Origin: Candidatus Krumholzibacteriota bacterium
GTDB lineage: Bacteria > Krumholzibacteriota > Krumholzibacteriia > JAJRXK01
DNA length: 64,000 bases
Assembly: GCA_029262065.1 (NCBI GenBank)
Contig: JAJDAC010000042.1
Coordinates: 1 to 64,000, forward strand
Direction of reading: 5' to 3'
Made by a program: the position numbers and the translations under genes. The notes under the pieces are model-generated. The model saw only the letters and a list, made by a program, of their open reading frames with translations. It searched no databases and was not told where the DNA came from. Shown one piece after another: positions 61,441-64,000 of this stretch; position 1 is the first letter of the stretch, and each line of letters opens with the position of its first letter.

Positions 61441-62673
61441 ATGCTCCGATTCATCCCGATTCTGATTGCCCTGCCGTTTTTCGCCCTGGCGGCGGGCGCC
61501 CCCATTTCGGTGGTCATCGGTACCACCGGCGCAGGCTTGGTGATGCTGGCCGCGCTGGCCACCAGCTGGCGCGAGATGCTGGTCAGCGGCAGCCCCATAC
61601 GACGCGCCGTCACCATCGCCGTGCTCGTCTACATCGCCGTACACGTGCTCGCGACCCTGTTGAGTCCTTGGCCCAACTGGAACAAGACGCTCGAGGAAAT
61701 GTGGCTGAAGCTGCTGCTCATTGCCGTGCCGGCCACGCTGGCCACGCGACCATGGTTGGCGACGCGCGCGACACAGACCTTCATCGCCGCATCGACCCTG
61801 GCGGCCGTGTACGCCGTGGTCCAACACTTCGTCGGACGGGAATTCTGGCGCGACGTGCCATTGCACCGGGTGGGCGAGTACTACCAGGCGAACGGCTTCT
61901 TCGGCCACCACCTGGCGTACGGCGGCAGCGTGCTGCTGGCCTGGTGCTTTGCCATGGCGTGGGCACTGCAGGCGCGGCGGAGGGCCCTTCTGGGAGCGAG
62001 CGTCGTTTGCTTGATCCTGTCGCTGGGATTGCTTTGGAGCTACGCGCGCAGCGCCCAGCTGGGGGCGGTGGCCGCCGTGATCGTGCTTGTCCTGACCCGG
62101 CCGCGTGGCAAGAAGTGGATGATCGGTGGCGCGGTGGTCCTGGCCACGGCGGTGCTGGTACTCCAACCCGCGGCGCGCGAGCGCTTCGCATCGGCCTTGG
62201 CGCCGGGGGCGGAAGAGACGCGCCGCAACCTGTGGCAGAGTTCGCTTCAGGGAATTGCCGACCGGCCGGTAACCGGATTCGGACCCGGCAATTTCGGCCA
62301 CATGATGGATGAGCACGGCGTGGAGGGCTTCTACGACACCAAAGCCCACTCCCACAACGACTACCTGATGCACGGCGTGAACGCCGGGCTACTGGGCCTG
62401 GGCGCGGCATTGGCGCTCATTCTGGTGGTCAGCGGGGCGCTCTGGCGGGCGCCGCGCGACGCCCCCGGCGCCTGGCTCCAATCGGGGGCTTTGGCCGCTC
62501 AGGCGGGCATTGCGGTGGCCGGTCTGTTCCAGGTGTACCAGACCGATGACGAGGTCGAGGTGGCCCTGTATTTCCTGCTGGGATGCGCCCTGGCCACGCT
62601 GCCCGCCCAGCGATCGGCCCTGGCCGAAGAACATCCACCCACGACCGCTTCCCGCCACGCCCAGCCAGGCTGA
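61441..62673 (+). CDS. O-antigen ligase-like (Wzy/WaaL superfamily) membrane protein
   Basis: 410 residues from ATG 61441; the frame also opens earlier (61387), but without a Shine-Dalgarno site. Ten or more transmembrane segments. The family's large periplasmic loop is recognisable: RRNLWQSSLQGIADRPVTGFGPGNF and KAHSHNDYLMHGVNAGLLG, where R and H residues are important in ligases. Probably transfers or polymerises lipid-linked glycan on the periplasmic side. Consistent with the many glycosyltransferases in the window. Confidence 0.85.
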   Translation: MLRFIPILIALPFFALAAGAPISVVIGTTGAGLVMLAALATSWREMLVSGSPIRRAVTIAVLVYIAVHVLATLLSPWPNWNKTLEEMWLKLLLIAVPATLATRPWLATRATQTFIAASTLAAVYAVVQHFVGREFWRDVPLHRVGEYYQANGFFGHHLAYGGSVLLAWCFAMAWALQARRRALLGASVVCLILSLGLLWSYARSAQLGAVAAVIVLVLTRPRGKKWMIGGAVVLATAVLVLQPAARERFASALAPGAEETRRNLWQSSLQGIADRPVTGFGPGNFGHMMDEHGVEGFYDTKAHSHNDYLMHGVNAGLLGLGAALALILVVSGALWRAPRDAPGAWLQSGALAAQAGIAVAGLFQVYQTDDEVEVALYFLLGCALATLPAQRSALAEEHPPTTASRHAQPG

Positions 62674-62830
62674 CGCGGCGTCTCAACGCGGCCAATCGTC
62701 CATTCTGACCGCGTTGTGGCGGAACTTTCTGCCCAACGAATTTCGTCTCCACTGCGGCACCCGCTTTGCACGGGGCCCCGCGTGACCGTGGCCACTCGGC
62801 CTCGGCAACCCTCGACGCGGGGAGCGCGAA

Positions 62831-63616
62831 GTGCGAGCAGGGGCATTCGTCGACGGCATCACCATGGTCAATCTACCCACCGCGGGCTCGGCCCAACGAC
62901 CGCCGTGGCTCATCGCGGCGCCCGACCGAGAGGGAAACCTGGCCGACGGGATCGACCTGGCGCGCATCGACGCCTCCTCTCTTCCTCCCTTTCGCGCGCT
63001 GGAAATGAAGCGGCAGTGTGACCGTCCGGCGATGCTGGAAGTACCGGGCCGTCGTACGCGTCGCGGCAACTCGCTGCTTACCGATACCGAGTTCCTGATC
63101 ATGGCCGGCGCCGAGGGGTTCGATTGGATCACGCTGGCCGAAGCCGACCCGCACGCGGTAGACCGGGCACGACGTTTCCTTCCGTCACGAACACAGGTGG
63201 CCGCGACCATCTGTAGCTATGATCACGAGATCCTTCTTCCCGACCTGTGTACCGTGGCCGACGCCATCATCGTCGACATGAACACGCTCATGCGCACGCA
63301 TGATCCGCGGCAAGCCCACGCATTTGTCCTACGCTCGGTACTCGAGGCAGGCGGCCGCAACACGCGCTGCATGGTACGGGGTCGACAACTGGTTGAAAGC
63401 GACGAGACGCGGGAACTGTCCGAGCTGTTGGAACAGGGCGTTGACGGCTTGGTGGTCGATTCGGTTCTGGATGCCCCAAGTGCCGACCGACTGCGTCACA
63501 CCCTCGACCGCAAGTCGACGAAACCAACGCGAACGTTGGCCCAACCGCGTGCCACCGCCCGCCTGGGGCGTGGACGTATTCGGATGGCGACCAAGGCGAC
63601 GCCCGAGACGCTGTAG
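62831..63616 (+). CDS. Pyruvate-kinase-barrel-like protein, catalytic residues apparently lost
   Basis: 261 residues from GTG 62831 (GGGGAG six bases upstream); ATG 62864 is an alternative. Resembles the C-terminal part of the pyruvate kinase TIM barrel in order of motifs: MLEVPGRRTRRGNSLLTDTEFL, FDWITLAEADPHAVDRARRFL, TQVAATICSYDHEIL, ADAIIVDMNTL, AHAFVLRSVLEAGG, LLEQGVDGLVVDSVL. The catalytic MVARGDLG of pyruvate kinase is replaced by IIVDMNTL and the catalytic Lys motif is absent. Weak similarity; the fold assignment is tentative. Function unknown. Convergent with the partial gene at the right edge. Confidence 0.45.
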   Translation: MRAGAFVDGITMVNLPTAGSAQRPPWLIAAPDREGNLADGIDLARIDASSLPPFRALEMKRQCDRPAMLEVPGRRTRRGNSLLTDTEFLIMAGAEGFDWITLAEADPHAVDRARRFLPSRTQVAATICSYDHEILLPDLCTVADAIIVDMNTLMRTHDPRQAHAFVLRSVLEAGGRNTRCMVRGRQLVESDETRELSELLEQGVDGLVVDSVLDAPSADRLRHTLDRKSTKPTRTLAQPRATARLGRGRIRMATKATPETL

Positions 63617-63617
63617 A

Positions 63618-64000
63618 TCAGGAAGCTTCGGCGGCCGAGATCAGATCGCGAACCTGGCGAGCCACCCGTTCAGCCGCCCCGGCATCGACGGGCCCCGTGA
63701 TACCACGGGAATGACGCGCGGTGGACTGAAGGTAGTCTTCATCACGGGCCAGCAGCCAACGCACGGTAGGGTCGACTTGCGAGCGGTCGTCAACCCACGC
63801 CAGACCGAAACCATCGCGACCAGGCCCCAGGCCGGCGGCGGGAATGCCGTGACCAATGGCCTGATGCAGTAGCAACGACGGTTCGGCCAACACCACGTCG
63901 GCCGCGGCCAACAATTCGGCCCGCGTGGGCACGGTCGTGACCACGCTCACTCCTGGGCCTCGAAAGCACCTGGCCACCGGTTGCGAACCCCCCAACCAAG
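63618..64000 (-). CDS. GT-B-like protein, C-terminal fragment (partial)
   Basis: Open past the right edge; 127 residues visible. VTTVPTRAELLAAADVVLAE and LLHQAIGHGIPAAGLGPGRD resemble the C-terminal nucleotide-sugar-binding domain of GT-B enzymes such as GT28 glycosyltransferases or UDP-GlcNAc 2-epimerases. The specific member cannot be named from this fragment. Confidence 0.5.
   Translation of the reverse strand, partial: WLGGSQPVARCFRGPGVSVVTTVPTRAELLAAADVVLAEPSLLLHQAIGHGIPAAGLGPGRDGFGLAWVDDRSQVDPTVRWLLARDEDYLQSTARHSRGITGPVDAGAAERVARQVRDLISAAEAS

Overview
The window is a high-GC (low-to-mid 60s %) chromosomal segment from an uncultured-looking, double-membraned bacterium. The lineage is inferred from gene content only. 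It has a FlgD-like C-terminal sorting module on a choice-of-anchor-B protein, lipoproteins with clear lipoboxes, an outer-membrane-type barrel, a DUF4301 protein (mostly known from the Bacteroidetes/FCB side), ATP-type PckA and many GT-C and GT-B glycosyltransferases. Together these point to the FCB/Eisenbacteria/Krumholzibacteriota/Gemmatimonadota neighbourhood. I saw no rRNA, tRNA, CRISPR array, IS element or prophage.

Layout. 1-5621 (-): 5' part of a giant secreted protein with a DNRLRE-like region and seven Ig-like (BIG_2) modules; it runs off the left edge. 5738-8423: a DUF4301 gene and a convergent TPR gene sharing a bidirectional terminator. 8661-16372 (-): a five-gene operon whose junctions overlap or touch (GT2, W-rich secreted protein, solute-binding-like lipoprotein, NtrY-like kinase, sigma-54 response regulator). 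16517-21651: DUF1684 lipoprotein, a LytS-type kinase lacking its phosphoacceptor His, a GT4, a MarR regulator, and QueF with a glutaredoxin-like partner. 22234-29212: an outer-membrane-type protein, a GT-C/TPR protein and a choice-of-anchor-B extracellular protein, followed by a repeat-rich 0.5 kb gap. 29706-36550: CgeB-like glycosyltransferase, EAL-HDOD protein, PckA and a GT-C-like membrane protein. 36552-41448: diacylglycerol kinase and a coupled GT4/PH-like/GT-C-like trio. 41449-42583: an unusually AT-rich promoter driving a SatD gene and a DUF3307-C-terminus-like membrane gene. 42589-48209 (-): a six-gene operon (two crotonases, class V aminotransferase, SerA, SpeD, SpeE). 48382-55032: a DUF4097 repeat protein, two tandem MDR dehydrogenases (one without catalytic zinc ligands), a PD40 beta-propeller and a DUF255 thioredoxin-like lipoprotein. 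55178-60269: ALDH7, OPT transporter, two small proteins and an RluA-family synthase. 60325-64000: YceI, acyl-CoA thioesterase, O-antigen-ligase-like protein, a pyruvate-kinase-barrel-like protein and the 3' end of a GT-B-like gene.

How the genes fit together. A large share concerns envelope and surface biology: about ten glycosyltransferase-type proteins, a WaaL/Wzy-like ligase and several surface proteins with repeated modules. The core-metabolism genes cover serine and spermidine synthesis, gluconeogenesis (PckA), queuosine (QueF) and probably lysine/peptide use (ALDH7 with OPT). The least conventional parts are the 8.6-16.4 kb signalling/binding operon, the AT-rich SatD cassette, the pseudo-LytS kinase, the zinc-site-less MDR paralogue, and two families of non-coding repeats around 29.2-29.4 kb and 32.9-33.1 kb.
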